Origin: Sequoia sempervirens
Lineage: Eukaryota > Streptophyta > Pinopsida > Cupressales > Cupressaceae
NCBI GenBank assembly: GCA_007258455.2
Contig: VDFB02187766.1
Span: 62,001 to 126,000, forward strand
Reading direction: 5' to 3'
Length of the DNA stretch: 64,000 nucleotides
Both the position numbers and the translations under genes were made by a program. A model generated the notes under the pieces. It saw nothing but the letters and a program-made list of their open reading frames with translations, was not told the origin of the DNA and made no database searches. Of this stretch, positions 1 through 11,724 are shown piece by piece (position 1 is the first letter of the stretch; each line of letters opens with the position of its first letter).

Positions 1-385
1 TAATGAATTCTCTTTGGAAAATTGCAGGTGCATTGCATAAGCCAAAAGGAAATACTGAATAAGAATATGTTCCCCATTAACAGATGAAGGTTGTCTTCTC
101 CTCATCCTCAGGTGCAATTTGAATCTGGTTGTAACCACTGAATCCATATAGAAAAGAAAAGTACTACTTTTCTACAAGTGAGTCCAAGACTTTATCTACA
201 AAAGGCAAGGGAAAATGATCTTTTTTGGTGGCAGAATTAAGTTCTTTGTAGTCAACACAAACTTGCCATTTTCCTCCCTTCTTTGGCACAATCACCAATG
301 GAGACACCCACTGGTTGTCTGAGATAGGATAAATAAATCCTGCATCTAGCAATTTTTGTAGTTCTGCTTTAACAATTTCTCTCAA
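1..385 (-). pseudogene. gypsy reverse transcriptase, N-terminal part (copy A)
   Basis: The uninterrupted stretch 164-385 encodes the RT entry region with VSPLVIVPKKGGKWQVCVDY and the ELNSATKKDHFPLPFVD block, the classic start of gypsy RT fingers and palm. Reading on below 164, after one in-frame stop (TAG), the frame continues through a SGYNQIQIAPEDEEKTTF-type segment and an FPFGLCNAPAIFQR-type segment, to the window edge. The catalytic YxDD box lies outside the window. At least two stops break the frame, so no active enzyme is expected. The matching intact-frame region in G1 is 49905-50786. Confidence 0.9.
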
Positions 386-940
386 TGCGGGGTTGATTCT
401 TCATTGTGGCTGCCTTACTAGTTGAAAATCATCTATGATGTAGATTCTATGAGTGCAAAGTTTAGGGTCTATTCCTTTCATATGATGATAGTCCCATGAA
501 AATGCATGCTGATGAGACCTTAGTAAGTATGCTAATGTCAACTGCTATTCTTCACTCAACTTACTGTTAATATTCAAACATTTTCCTTCAGACACCTGTA
601 ATTGTGCAGTTAATTCTATCATAGTTTCTTCATTAACACATGGTACCTTGAGTTCATATTGCAGCATTGTGTGGAACATGCCTATTGTTGTAGGAAGTTT
701 GTCTGCAGGCATAATGGCTACAAGAAGGGTGGTTGCAGGAAGTTCATCTGTTGGAAGAGTGACCATAGGAAGAGCAGGTCGAGCAAGCAGAAATGTCTTC
801 ACAAGATTGGAAGAACCAAATGCATGAGAGGATGATGCTTCGTCAACTTCACAATGGTTCTGAATTATACTAGATAACACTTCATCTTCATTTTGAAGCT
901 GCAGGAAAGCAATCTTTCCTAACATCATAAGTTGCACCAC
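386..940 (-). pseudogene. gypsy protease-RT linker (copy A)
   Basis: The open stretch 545-940 translates to a low-conservation linker beginning MVQLMMLGKIAFLQLQNEDE, matching the G1 linker beginning VQLMMLQNDPFSQLHNED. It joins the protease to RT and ends with the LNINSKLSEE segment also present before RT in G1 (LNINSKLSQ). The part 386-544 is out of frame or interrupted. No enzymatic domain is visible; its role is that of a polyprotein spacer. Confidence 0.7.
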
Positions 941-1437
941 AAACTTAAATTCCTTGACCTCTTCACCAACATGTGGCCATACAGGATCTCCTCATCATGG
1001 GATGGCTGAGCAGGAGGATAAAGAACAAACTTTTTGGTGTTCCTGCCATAAGAAATAGTCATGTCACCTGACTGACATCCAATATAAATATTTGATATTG
1101 CTAACCATGGTCTTCCAAGAATGATAGGATATCCTCCTAGTGTAGCTTTAGGAGAAAGAATCATGAAGTTTGTCGGGTACTCCCAAGAGTCTAGAATCAC
1201 CACAAGGTCCTCTACTATCCCATCAGGCTTCACACTAGAAATATCAACAAGCTAAAAGATAGTAGGAGTAGATCTCATGCTTGTAATATTTAGTTGATGC
1301 AGGATGTCCTTATTCATCACATTTGTTGTTGCTCCCAAATCAATCAGAGCATTCTTTATTTGAATCCCATTGATAACAAATGCTACCACATGACTACCTG
1401 GATCATTGTACTTGGAAATAGTCACTTTTCCAAGCAT
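925..1437 (-). pseudogene. retroviral-type aspartic protease (copy A)
   Basis: Two open pieces, 1252-1437 and 925-1233, are joined by one in-frame TAG. The first has the active-site phrase ALIDLGATTNVM (Athila-type DLG instead of the usual DSG). The second has the C-terminal flap/ILG region GGYPIILGRPWL. The protease normally cuts the Gag-Pol polyprotein. The separating TAG, in the phrase after STPTIF, sits at the same place as a TAG in G1 after STPTVL (49087-49089), which is unusual for two separate copies. Upstream at 1438-1722 the linker is recognisable but has three further TAG stops. Confidence 0.85.
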
Positions 1438-1722
1438 GATGTCAATAAGCTATCCCACCACATGGACTGTAGTTGGGCCTTTCTTTTTCCTCCCTGACTT
1501 CTTGAGACATGCTTCCTTGATTGCCTTGCCATATATAGGAACATCTTTTGTGGCCTGAAATAGGGGTATCTGGACACATATGTGTTTCAACTACTCCAAG
1601 ATGTTGAAATTTGTATCTTCTTTGTCTTCCTTATGCTTGGAAACTTCCAATCTTTGAGGGAATGATGGCTCTTGTGCAGTTTGCTTGACTGGAACTGTAT
1701 AAAGACTTTTAGGTGCATCTAG

Positions 1723-3207
1723 CTAAATGGGATCATTTAGAGGTTCCTCTTCCTCTCCCACATGAAGCTCAGTAATAATGGGTGTGGAAGGAGTTGGTAA
1801 AGTAGTTACTGAATGTAGATAGATTTCACTCACACTCACAACACATGTGGGAAATTGATTTAGATCAAAAAAATATAATGGCTGCTGTTGTGGTTTATTA
1901 TTTGGGTTAGGTATGGATTGAGCTTGTAACTGAGTAGGTTTAGGTGCATTTGAGCTTGAATTAGCAGGTGGAGGCATTATAGCAGGTTGCTAGGGTTGAG
2001 AAGGTGGTTGCATGCAATTGGTGGTCTGGTTTGGCCATTATTGTCCTCTCCATTGAGATGTTTGTTGCCATTTTCTTGGAGGTGGCTGCCAACTCCCCTT
2101 AGGTTGCTGCGATTGGGGTGAAGAATTTTGATAATTGGGCCAAGCATTTAGAGGGTTATCCTGAGATTATGGTGGATATCCTCCATAGTTGGATGGATAT
2201 GGAGGCTGCCATTGGTTACCAGATGAATAAGAATTAAAAGATGGCATAGAAAAAGATAGTGGATCTAGTGGCATACCTTGTCTTGGAGCCCATGGATTTC
2301 TTTGTGCAACAAAGTAGACTTGATCTTCCTCAGTATAAATTGGTTTGAACTCGGGTGGAACCTGCTTGCTATCAATGTTAGCTACTATCTTGCATCTGCA
2401 ACCCCTCTTCTTTTGTCTGCAATGGGGGAAATATTCTATCAACATTTCCTTAGCCTCCTCATGTTTCTTCTTGGCCTGAAGTGTAGCCAGCTGAGTAGCT
2501 AGATTGTTTATAATAACTTGCTTGAAATTTGCTAGCAAATGAGTAATCTCCATCCTTGAAACTCTAATGGTGGATGGCTTACCCAAAGAGGATTGGTAAG
2601 CTCTCCCTTTATTTGAAGTTGCTCTAGAATAATTCTAACATATTTTCTTGATATCTTCCCAAGGAACCTGGGTGATATCTCCTCTTGCCATCAGGTCTAA
2701 ATCATCAGTGCAACTTTGATTGATTCCTCTCAAGAAAATCAACTTTTGTGATTCTTCATTGAGTGTATAGTGCGGATATTTCTACAAGAAAAAACAAAAA
2801 CCTTGAAATGTAATCATCCAAGCTCTCATCTTCCTTCTGCTGCATCCTAAAAATATCATCTCCTCTCATATCACCGACCCTACAATATTCCTTGTACTTT
2901 TCAAGGAAATTTTTCTTCATTTCCTCCCAAGTTTCCGCAGTATTTCTACCTAGGCTCATAAACCATCTTAGTGTAGCTTCTTCAAAGTAGTAGTAAATAG
3001 CTTAAGCCTATGAGCATCAATTTTATAGTCATAACTTCTACAGAGTATGTCAAACTCAAATAAGAAGGTATTAGGGTCTTTTGTAACAAGTCCATAGAAC
3101 TTAGGAAGTGCTGAAGCGGGGATGTTTTTTATGTCAACTTCATTTTGATGAGCAGTGGGGAAAGGAAAATCTAGTTGGTTAGGTCTGTTTCTATTTGCAT
3201 CACCCAT
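1723..3207 (-). pseudogene. gypsy gag (copy A)
   Basis: Gag starts at the ATG ending at 3207 (MGDANRNRPNQLDFPF). The capsid-type domain follows, with LPKFYGLVTKDPNTFLFEFD and, after a one-base frameshift near 2980, WFMSLGRN and FLEKYKEYCR, then QQKEDESLDDYISRF. Further on (2167-2586) are a basic Cys-rich segment (HCRQKKRGCRCK) and a Pro/Gln-rich tail reaching 1723. G1 gag (47131-48663) aligns throughout. Gag would form the virus-like particle in the cytoplasm. Several frameshifts and stops make this copy non-functional. Confidence 0.87.
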
Positions 3208-3222
3208 GTCTTCATGATGGAT

Positions 3223-3426
3223 TTACAAAGAAAAGGGGTTGTCAATCTGGTTTTGATCTTCAGTGGAAGCTTCAAAACTAGTCAGATCAGGAAATGCATT
3301 AGCAAAAGGAAATGGTTCTTCTTCTTCTTCATTTCTGGGAAGATTTGGAAACTCTACTAGCTGGAATGGATAAGGATTATTAGGAAGAAATCTCCCATGA
3401 GAATCTCTTCTTCTTCCTCTATGCAT
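3223..3426 (-). CDS. leader ORF in frame upstream of gag (copy A)
   Basis: A 67-aa frame begins MHRGRRRDSHGRFLP and ends in TAA only a few codons before the gag ATG, in the same frame. G1 has the same arrangement: 47002-47124 begins MHRRRRDTLGRFLP and ends in TAA seven bases before its gag ATG. The peptide has a basic N terminus and an acidic, Phe-rich middle. Its function is unknown. It may be an N-terminal gag extension reached by readthrough or a separate leader peptide. Retention in two diverged copies suggests it was part of the active element. Confidence 0.6.
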   Translation of the reverse strand: MHRGRRRDSHGRFLPNNPYPFQLVEFPNLPRNEEEEEPFPFANAFPDLTSFEASTEDQNQIDNPFSL

Positions 3427-3587
3427 GTGGTATCAACTCAACATCAACCAACTCACACAAAGAATGAGAAAAAAAATAGCAGATCATTACTTTCCTAAGT
3501 GAGGGGTATTCTAAGAACATTTCTCAAAAATGCTATAGCAAGAAAAAATATCAATGACTTCCAAGAACTTCCTAGTTTGACACCATC

Positions 3588-3603
3588 ACTGGCAACAACA
3601 CCA
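3588..3603 (-). other. primer binding site, tRNA-Asp type (copy A)
   Basis: On the minus strand, TGGTGTTGTTGCCAGTG begins a few bases after the LTR end. It is a mutated form of the TGGCGCCGTTGCC-type site that pairs with the 3' end of plant tRNA-Asp in Athila elements. G1 has a better match at 46882-46897. Confidence 0.7.
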
Positions 3604-3607
3604 AAAA

Positions 3608-4756
3608 TGTTGGCCTCCTACAATGATTCAATAACAAATCCTTTACAACCATGATTCAAAGATTGGACATCTAACCTGAATAGCTATCTCAATCATCTTG
3701 AAGGTGCATTTAACTTGTCAACCTAGGGATGTGAACTTGAAATGGGTCAGCACAGTATGTGCACTAGGAACTCAAACTAGCCATCTTCATTCTACAAATA
3801 AGGAAAACAAAATATTGGAAACTAAATTGCTTGGAAAGGAATTAAACAAGACTGAACATCAATCAACAACCATACTAAGCTTAAATGCATGACAAGAGCA
3901 ATGATCTGAGTGAACAAACAAGAAACTACTCTATCTGCTTTGGCTATAGGAATAGTCACATAATGGAATTCTAGTGGCTATAGGAACAGTCAGAGCCAAA
4001 CTTTAACTAAGGATTGAATAGGAAATAATAAATAAAATAATTAATCTAAAGGATGAATTACTCACCAAGTGTGTCCCCTTGGGTGAGTATCCTCAAAAAC
4101 TAAGATAAACTCAAATGCTCAAACTCAAAATAAAATTTTATTCATTGAGAAATGTGTAAACAAAATAGATGAATGTATGAAAATGAAACTGCTAATACAT
4201 CAGATCACGTGATAAAAACCACATTATCAACCTCCTCTAAGAAGAAGGATCCGATCCTTATTTATACTATCAGCTGATCAGGGTGGTCAACTCCCACTAA
4301 TTGAGATGATTCCATTTAGGGAAAATAGGGAAAATAGGGAAAAGAGTGGTAAGGTGGTTATGCCTATAGGGAATCTAGTCAGACATGCATATCTAAACAC
4401 GGATTCAACACTGCAGTAAAGCCTGCAATTGCTCAATGTCATAAATGCAAGGTGGTTACATTTGACTATCATGGGGAATCTACTACTATCATCCTCCAGT
4501 TGACCCTTTGAACAATTCCCTTGCATGACTAGCTGACGGTTGCCTTTCTCAAGTTAGCATCCAAAAATTATATCTACATGGAAATGCTAATATGGATAAT
4601 AATTGCACATCTATAATTACCTCAAAGAACATTCATCAACCACATGCAAAATCAATATAGATAATCCACATAATATGCCAATGTCATTAATTTTTTCATA
4701 GATAGGATTAAACCCAATGTCACTGGTTTGAGGGAAACATTATGCAAATACCAACA
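3608..4756 (-). repeat. 5' LTR of gypsy copy A
   Basis: The boundaries are the short terminal inverted repeat TGTTGG/CCAACA, with TG at 3608 and CA ending at 4756. The length of 1149 bp is close to the 1183 bp of the G1 LTRs. Sequence near the inner end (around 3698-3780) matches the G1 LTR around 46715-46760 on the opposite strand. The inner edge is followed by the primer site. The outer edge abuts the gypsy B1 protease. The matching 3' LTR lies outside the window, so no target duplication can be tested. Confidence 0.7.
4259..4266 (-). promoter_or_regulatory. TATA-like box in LTR A
   Basis: Reads TATAAATA followed by AGG on the minus strand, about 490 bp from the outer LTR edge, a normal place for a U3/R boundary. 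Confidence 0.5.
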
Positions 4757-4858
4757 TTTAACCATTAAAGTTCATGACACTTCCAGCAAATAAACTATAG
4801 ATTCTACCCAAAATTTGACCAAAAACTAGGTCATCAAGGACAAGAAAAATAAGTCTTC

Positions 4859-5207
4859 TCATAGTTTTATAGGTTCCATAGGCTTGAGCCAAAAAACATC
4901 TAAGGAAAAATTTCCTTTGGAGGACAAAAGGTTAAAGCAACTGTGATGGACGATGAAGATTTCATTGTCAAAGGGAAAATTTAAGCATTTATGCACAACT
5001 GAGGGGAAAAATTTCATGGAGTGAAGCCATGGATAGCCTAGCTTCACACAAAATTGGTCCGACTGTAGGATGATGGAGAATGATACATCTAATGTTTTCG
5101 GTCATATTTGCAATGGTAAGGTGATTGATCCCATCGTAGGGAAAAAAAAACATTGTGTGTCTTGATCCATGCTTTTGGTTTATCATATATGTCTTGATAG
5201 AGCTCAT
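4859..5207 (-). pseudogene. aspartic protease C-terminal part, gypsy B1
   Basis: Two overlapping frames remain. The segment 4859-5047 encodes LGYPWLHSMKFFPSVVHKCL and then NFPFD, a clear match to the gypsy protease end usually written LGRPWLH...PSTLHQ.LKF. The segment 4989-5207 covers the preceding part in another frame. The region ends at the inserted LTR of element A, so RT and integrase are missing here and may continue beyond A. The catalytic DSG/DTG box was not found in an open frame. Confidence 0.75.
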
Positions 5208-5565
5208 GCAAAAGTAAGAATTCCTCGGTGATTACATTCTCTCCACAGGAAGGATCTATTAGTATCCCATTAGTGGGCTTGTCATAGATACAACTGGCTA
5301 TGTAAAGAGGACCATTGGGTGCATGTTTAAGTATATCCTTAGAGGAGAAAGCAATTTCAAGAGGTTTTTTAGTTCATCCCTTATGAGGAATGACGTCTAT
5401 CACTCCTACCATGTCATCCATAGGATCATTATATATAGGATTATGTTGATTAGAATCATTGCTATCATCTATATCAACATTCATCACATCATTCTTTTTA
5501 GTTTCCTTGGCTTTGACAAATGAAATACTATGTTTTGGCATGGAGTTGGTGAAAATTTGAAAGTT

Positions 5566-7405
5566 TTAGTTAGGAGGGGCAATAGACTTATTTACTTGAT
5601 AACTAACACCTCCAATGGAAAGATGATCAAAATCAATGAGATCTTGCACAAGATGTTTAAGATGCTTGCAATGTTTCGTATCATGTCCATTTTTTTGGTG
5701 ATAGTGGGAATAAGCATTTGACCTAAAGCTTGGTGGTAGAGGATTTTTAGGGTTAGGTGTTTTGATAGGAGGCAAGGTAATCATTTGTTGTTCTAAAAGT
5801 TGGGACATTGTGTTATGAAGTGTATTGGGTAAGGGAGTGAATTGTATTTTCAGGTCCCCATAGCTAAGGGGTATTGTGGCTTTAACAACAACCACTTGGT
5901 TATTGACATCTGAGTATTTTTTTAGGGGGATTGAATTGGAGGAACCCTTTGTTCTATTTTCTAAACGGTTGGCAATTGTTTTGGTTTACTCGCTTGGATT
6001 TCTCAGTTCAGTTAGAAGTGGACTTTGTATCTCAGCTACTAACTGAATTTTGATAGTCATGAAGGGTAGTACAAAAGTGCATGAAGGATGGGAATTTCAT
6101 CATGGTAAGCTTGTCTTGGATCTTACTTTGAAAATTTTCTATGAACATATTTTGAAAGTGAGGGTCGGGGACCTTGGCATTGATTTGGGAATAAAGCAAT
6201 TGATAGTGTGAGATAAAATCAATTATCTTTTTGTCTTCTTTTTGCTTACATCTCATCAAATTGTCCAAGGTCATCTTAGGGGTCATATGCACTTGGAAAT
6301 GATTTACAAATGCCTCAAAAAGTTCATTGAATGAAAAAATTGATTTGTTTGGTAAAGAAGAAAACCATTCCAAGGTGGTATCTTTCAATGACCTAGGAAA
6401 AATCTTAGCCAAAATTTTATCATCAAGGACAGAGTCATTGCATAAGGCAGTATAAGCATTAGCATGGTTAGAAGGATCTCCCTTTCCTTCGTATTTTTCA
6501 AATCTAGGCACCTCTACACCTTGTGGCATCGATGTTCACAATATCTCCAAGGACAATGGACTACTTTTGACATAATATGTAGGTGGGCCATTTTGATTTT
6601 TGTTGATGGTGGAAATTTTTTTTTGAAGGGATGAAACAGTTTGAAAGAGTTGAGTTATGAGAGGGTAATTGTTTGTGTTATGAGTTGCAAGTGAAAATGG
6701 TGGAGTGTATATGTTTGAAGGACAAGTGAATGTAATGCTTATAGGTGGTAAGGTGGTAGGAGATATGACATGCGATGCCACATAAGAACTAGGGATGCTA
6801 GTGGGAATACCCAAAGAAGGAATCACATTACTAGTTTGTTGCATTCTTGTTGTGACTTGAGGGTTGGTATAGGTAGGTATTGAGGCAATTGTTGTGGGAG
6901 GAGGAATTTGAGTTCCTCCTTGGCTTGTGAAATTTATTGTAGGTAAGGGACAACTAATGGTTGGGGTGAGGTTTTTTACAAATATTTGAACTATGTTTTT
7001 CACAAGTTCAAGTCCATCTTCACTTTCAAGCATGCAGTGAATGTTATCTATAGTAGGGATGGTAGTAGTTGAAATGTTGTCATTTTGCACTTGAGGTTGT
7101 AAGTTTTCTAGGTCCTCATGAATTTGAATTATGTTTTCTTGTGAGACACTATCTTTCCTTGTTTCAACTTGAATACTATTTGAAGGAAAATATTTTCTAA
7201 GGGTGTTGTTCATACCTAGTGTACTAGTGTCAATACTAGGAGTGAAAGAGATAGACAACCCAAGATACACAACGATTGTACTATCATGGGATGACATGAG
7301 TCTTTGTCTCACTACAACATTAGCAACATGAAACCTGATGCAGGAGCGTCCCTGGGTGTAAGAGAAATCTTGCATCACCCAAAGAAAATTGTTGTTTCTT
7401 TTCAA
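5566..7405 (-). pseudogene. gypsy gag, copy B1
   Basis: Three open stretches make up the gag. 6536-7405 (289 aa) is a Ser/Thr/Pro-rich N-terminal region ending QNGPPTYYVKSSPLSLEIL. 6032-6529 (165 aa) is the capsid-type Retrotrans_gag domain, with VPRFEKYEGKGDPSNHANAY, then LEWFSSLP, then KQKEDKKIIDFISHY. 5566-5895 (109 aa) ends with the knuckle-like HYHQKNGHDTKHC followed by KHLKHLVQDLID. The frames are separated by single stops or shifts. Frame 7320-7541 may be a further N-terminal piece. Copy B2 (19812-20870) aligns with the first two parts. Confidence 0.85.
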
Positions 7406-7541
7406 TAAGGGCTAATTTTGGTAGGGTTACTATTTTAGTAAGTTTGTATTTATGCTCGGTTCGATACAAAATCTTACACAGACCTCTGGAATGGTAAACT
7501 AAAGCCAATGGTAAGGAAATCACTTCAATACCATTTGTCAT

Positions 7542-8266
7542 TTGAGAGATATTAAAATTTCAATTTTCAAAAATCCTAGTAAAATCTTCAAAGCCAATTT
7601 TGAGGCACTTAGAGGCTCCAAATGGATTTGAAAAATTGGTGGAAAATGAAAGTAGTTGGCCTTTAGGCCCTAATATTTGGTAGAATATTTCTCAAGATAT
7701 TTTCAAAAAGGTATTATAATAGAAAATCTGATAGTCGGATCAAAAGTTATGACCCTACGAAGTTGTACTACCAAAATTAATAAAATTTCAAAATATCTTC
7801 TTGAGGAAGTTACACTTTCTAGAAGATTTTAGGTGGTTACACCTTCCAAATAAAGGATTTGAAAGGGGACTACAAAAGGGAGGCCAAAGTAGCATACATG
7901 GTGGCTCCAATTTGCATATTTACAAATTTATGTAATCAGAAAGCTCATGTGATGGCAAATATAATTTTGTAATTTCATTTTCATTTCAATGATAATATAA
8001 AATATTTTCTTTTCTTCTTTCATTTTGTTTGTGCAATTATCTATTGTTTTTGTGAGTTTTAGATTGTAAGGGGAGTACCCCTCATCAACACCAACTACTC
8101 ATGCAAGGGCTACTAAATGCAATGTGAATGTAAATGCAATGTAAGCTAAGAACAATGAAATTCTTATTACAAAAATTCTAGAAGCTGAAACAAAAGGCAA
8201 TAACAACAAATAGAAACTCAAAAATTGAACTTTGAATGCCAAAAAATACATTGCAAAATATGCAAA
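7542..8266 (-). other. untranslated leader of gypsy B1
   Basis: No convincing coding frame is present. The segment carries a plus-strand GGGGAGTACCCCTC palindrome near 8070-8085 that could mark the LTR/primer-site junction. A matching tRNA end was not recognised. Confidence 0.4.
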
Positions 8267-8299
8267 GGGACTGATTCGCCCAAGGTGGCGAATGAGTCC
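8267..8299. repeat. family-2 palindrome, copy 1
   Basis: Arms GGACTGATTCGCC and GGCGAATGAGTCC flank a short loop. The G-C pair at the inner arm replaces the A-T pair of other copies. Confidence 0.75.
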
Positions 8300-8940
8300 T
8301 AGTAGGGAATTTTTTAAAAAAAAAAAAGATTTTTTCAATTGAATTTTGTGTAATTTATGTTTTATGATCTATATCTGAGATGCAAATGAAGCTTTTGAAT
8401 GAATTTGAATGAAATTATATGCAAAAATGAAAGCTATATGAGCTTTCACTACTATAAGAATATAAACCCTAGAATGCAAATTAACTAATGCAATGATAAT
8501 GCAAGCAAGATCTGGGATGATAATGCACCCCAAATCAGAATTATGATGTTCTAAATGTAGGTACACCAAAATGAAAGGTGGAAAATTGTTTTTCTTCATC
8601 TCTTAGGGTTTAGGACCTAGAAAAGACAATTTTCACCAACTTTCACTCAAGAACAAATCCTTAAAATCTATATGCAAAGGAGAAAGATACCTTGCAAGAG
8701 GGTTGTTCTAGGGGTTGAATATGATCTAATAAGGGGTTTACCACCAAGATTAGACTTGGAAAATATATTGAAATGTAAGATGTAATGTTGAACCCTAATT
8801 GAATGCAAAGTAACACTAAATGACCTACAAATGCAAGTGTAACAACACAAAAAACTACAAAATAGAATGTGTGCACCTGGGAATCTGGAGATGGTTGGAT
8901 GGAGCTCTAGAACACTACAAATTATAACTTTAATGTTGAA

Positions 8941-8975
8941 TGGAACTCATTTTCCAAGCTGGGTGAATCAGTCCA
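8941..8975. repeat. family-2 palindrome, copy 2
   Basis: Arms GGAACTCATTTTCC and GGGTGAATCAGTCC. It lies 13 bp from the copia-1 target duplication. Confidence 0.65.
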
Positions 8976-8987
8976 GATTCTAGAAAA

Positions 8988-8992
8988 CTATG
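8988..8992. repeat. candidate target site duplication of copia-1 (CTATG), low-coordinate side
   Basis: CTATG here matches CTATG at 14598-14602, directly outside the 5' LTR of copia-1. Flanking sequence on both sides is family-2 LTR. Confidence 0.6.
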
Positions 8993-9014
8993 CACCTCGA
9001 GAGCACAACAAAAC

Positions 9015-10781
9015 TTACTGAAAATCATGGGCACTAAGGCCCATTGAACTGGCACACCACGTAAACTTTTCTATGCTCACTGGCTTTGTCAATGCATCTG
9101 TAACATTCTCCAGAGTATCAACCTTTTCCAAACTGACCTTTCCATCCTCCACCATATCTCATAAAAGATGGTACTGTACATCTAAATGTTTCATCCTGGC
9201 ATGGAAAGTAGGATTCTTTTCCAAAGAAATTGCACTCTGACTATCACAAAAAATAGTTATTTTCCCTGCATCAAAACCAATGTTAGAACACAAACATTTT
9301 AACCAAACTGCTTCTTTACAAGCATGAGTAGCTGCCATGTATTCAACCTCTATAGTGGACAAAGCGACTACAACCTGCTGCTTACTCATCCAACTCACTG
9401 CACCACCATTCAACATGAAAGTATATCCACTGGTGGACCTCCTGCTATCAATGTCCCCTGCCCAATCAGAATCTACATATCCATGAATGTTAAGAGTCCT
9501 CTGTGATTCAACGAAGTTCCCATGGTAACAGAAAGAAAAATTTGAAGTTCCCTTCAAATATCTAAACACTCTCTTCACATCATCCCAATGTGTTCTTCCT
9601 GGATTAGCCATAAACTGACTAAGAACTCCCACTGCTTGGGCAATGTCTGGCCTTGTACAAACCATTGCATACATAAGATTGCCTACAACACTAGCATAGG
9701 GTACACTAGTCATGTCCTCCATCTCAGTAGGAGATTTTGGACAATCTTCAACAGATAACTTCGTTCCCTGGAAGAATGGAACAACTAACTGCTTGCAATC
9801 ATTCATGCAAAATATCTCTAGAATAGTCTTGATATACTTACATTGTCTGAGCCAAAGTTTTCTATTGTTTCTGTCCCTGGTTATTGCCATACCCAGAATA
9901 TACCTTGTTGCACCAAGATATTTCATTTCAAACTTAGCAGACAACTGAGACTTAAGATAAAAAATCATTAGCTTACTATTGCCTATGAACAACATATCAT
10001 CAACATAGAGAGCAATAATACGAATCTGATCACTTTCAGCTTTATAATAAACAAAATGATCAGATTTTGATCTCACAAATCCCAAAGACAATACAAAAGT
10101 ATCAAATTTATGGTACCACATTCTAGGTGACTGCTTTAACCCATACAGAGAATTTTTTAATTTGCAAACTAGTTTCTCTTTACCTTTTTCAACAAAGTGC
10201 TCAGGCTGAGACATATAGATTTCTTCTTCAAGATCACTATGAAGAAATGTTGTTTTCACATCCATCTGTTTGACCTCTAAGTCATACACTGTTGCAAGTG
10301 ACAAAAGAAATCTGATAGACGTCAGCTTAGCTACAAGACATAAAATTTCCCCATAATCAATTCCCTCTACCTGGGAATAAGCCTTTGCAACCAATCTTGC
10401 CTTATATTTTTCAACACTGCCATCCAGACCAATCTTCTTTTTGAATATCCATTTGCAGCCCACAACTTTTCTGCCTTTAGGAAATGGCACCAAACTCTAG
10501 GTTTCATTCTTTTCTAATGATACCATTGCTTCATTCATGGCTTCCAACCAAGAGTCTGAATCAGACATTTTAAAAGACTCCTTTACAGTCCTAGGCTCAT
10601 CAGTGCTTGAAATTAAAGCATAGGCACAAGTAGAATCTATCAAAGAGTACCCATACCTATCAGGTTGTTTTCTTTCATGGGTTGACCTCCTCACTTGTTG
10701 AGGCTGAGGTTCTTCTTCTTCTTTAGAACTTTTAGAACTACTTGAGCTCTCCTCAGTTTCAGACACATTTTGAATCTTCAA
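9015..10781 (-). pseudogene. copia reverse transcriptase and RNase H (copia-1)
   Basis: The long open stretch 9159-10493 (444 aa) holds nearly all of RT and RNase H. RT shows KWIFKKK, MDVKTTFLHSDLEEEIYM, SLYGLKQSPRMWYHKFD and the catalytic ALYVDDMLFIG. RNase H shows HGYVDSDWAGD, RRSTSGYTF, ALSTIEVEYMAA and FCDSQSAISL. The frame is closed early by TGA (CGA expected, Arg) after DVQYHLL, then reads on to a natural TAA at 9015-9017. Upstream, 10497-10781 is the Ser/Glu-rich integrase-RT linker, separated by TAG where Trp is expected. The catalytic residues of RT look intact. The enzyme would copy element RNA into cDNA. Confidence 0.93.
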
Positions 10782-10847
10782 TTCCTCTTTCTCTGGAGTA
10801 GGAAGAATTCTAGCTACATCCTTATTGTTTTCTAACTTTGTCTCTAA

Positions 10848-11690
10848 CTATAGATCCAAGGTGGAAGGTTTTAGCTCACGAAAGATTACACTTCTGCTGT
10901 ATACAACCTTCTCTGTATCAGGATTCCAAAGCTTGTATCCTTTTATGCCAGCGCTGTAGCCAATAAAAATACATTTGATAGCCTTGTTCTCCAACTTAGA
11001 TAATTTCTCATACGACACATGAGCATATGCCTCACAACCAAAAACACAAATATGTCTTAAAGAGGGCTTCTTACCAGACCATGCTTCCAAAGATGTTTTC
11101 TCAACAAGAGCAGAATTTGGAGAATGATTAATTAGGTAACATGCAGTAGATACAACCTCAGTCCAAAAAATTCTCCTCCAAGCCAGCACTACTGAGCATA
11201 CTTCGTGCTCTCTCCATCACTGTCCTATTGAACCTTTTTGCAACTCCATTCTACTGTGGAGTATAAGGTGTAGTCTTATGTATTTTAATCCCATGGTCAT
11301 TGCAATACCTTTCAAAATCATCAGAACATAATTCACCGCCATTATTAGTCCTTAAGCATTTAATTTTTCTTCTAGTCTGATTTTCTACAAGGTTCTTAAA
11401 TTCCTTAAATTGACTAAACACTTCTGATTTACTCTTCAAAAAATAAACAAATGCTCTTCTTGAATAATCATCAATGAACAACACATAGTATCTTGACTTA
11501 GACAAAGAAGGAACATTCACTAGACCAAATACATCAAAGTGGATATAATCTAGCAAACCAGAATATTTATGAGGACTAGAATAAAATGAAATACGGTGTT
11601 GTTTTCCATGTATACAATGCTCACAAAAATAAAATTCAAGATTACAATCTTCAAGCCCCTCAACCAGGTTTTTATTCTTTAAGGTTTTTA
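10848..11690 (-). pseudogene. copia integrase (copia-1)
   Basis: The HHCC zinc-binding start (HHRLGHIGEKG, then CEHCIHGKQHR) is readable around 11590-11730. The DDE core follows in 11251-11556 with DYIHFDVFG and FIDDYSRRAFVYFL. The second catalytic Asp is replaced: the usual DNGGE reads NNGGE. The glutamate region precedes GIKIHKTTPYTPQ, then TAG for Gln. After a further open stretch, one extra T in a run of six near 11167 shifts the frame into 10848-11189 (TACYLINHSPNSAL, YSAGIKGYKLW). Loss of the catalytic Asp alone should abolish integration. Confidence 0.88.
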
Positions 11691-11724
11691 AACCTTTTTC
11701 CCCTATGTGGCCTAGCCTATGATG

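Larger units (their letters stand above)
1..4756 (-). mobile_element. Athila-like Ty3/gypsy element, copy A (5' part; cut by window edge)
   Basis: On the minus strand the order is 5' LTR (3608-4756), primer binding site, leader ORF, gag, protease and the start of reverse transcriptase, which runs off the left edge. The deduced proteins match element G1 (45695-56827) along their whole length, including the leader peptide starting MHRGRRRD, the gag phrase LPKFYGLVT and the protease phrase LIDLGA. That, with a tRNA-Asp-type primer site, puts both in the Athila-like branch of Ty3/gypsy (family knowledge; a tree was not made). The LTR abuts the remains of gypsy B1 protease, so A inserted into B1 pol. 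Multiple frameshifts and stops show it is dead. Confidence 0.85.
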
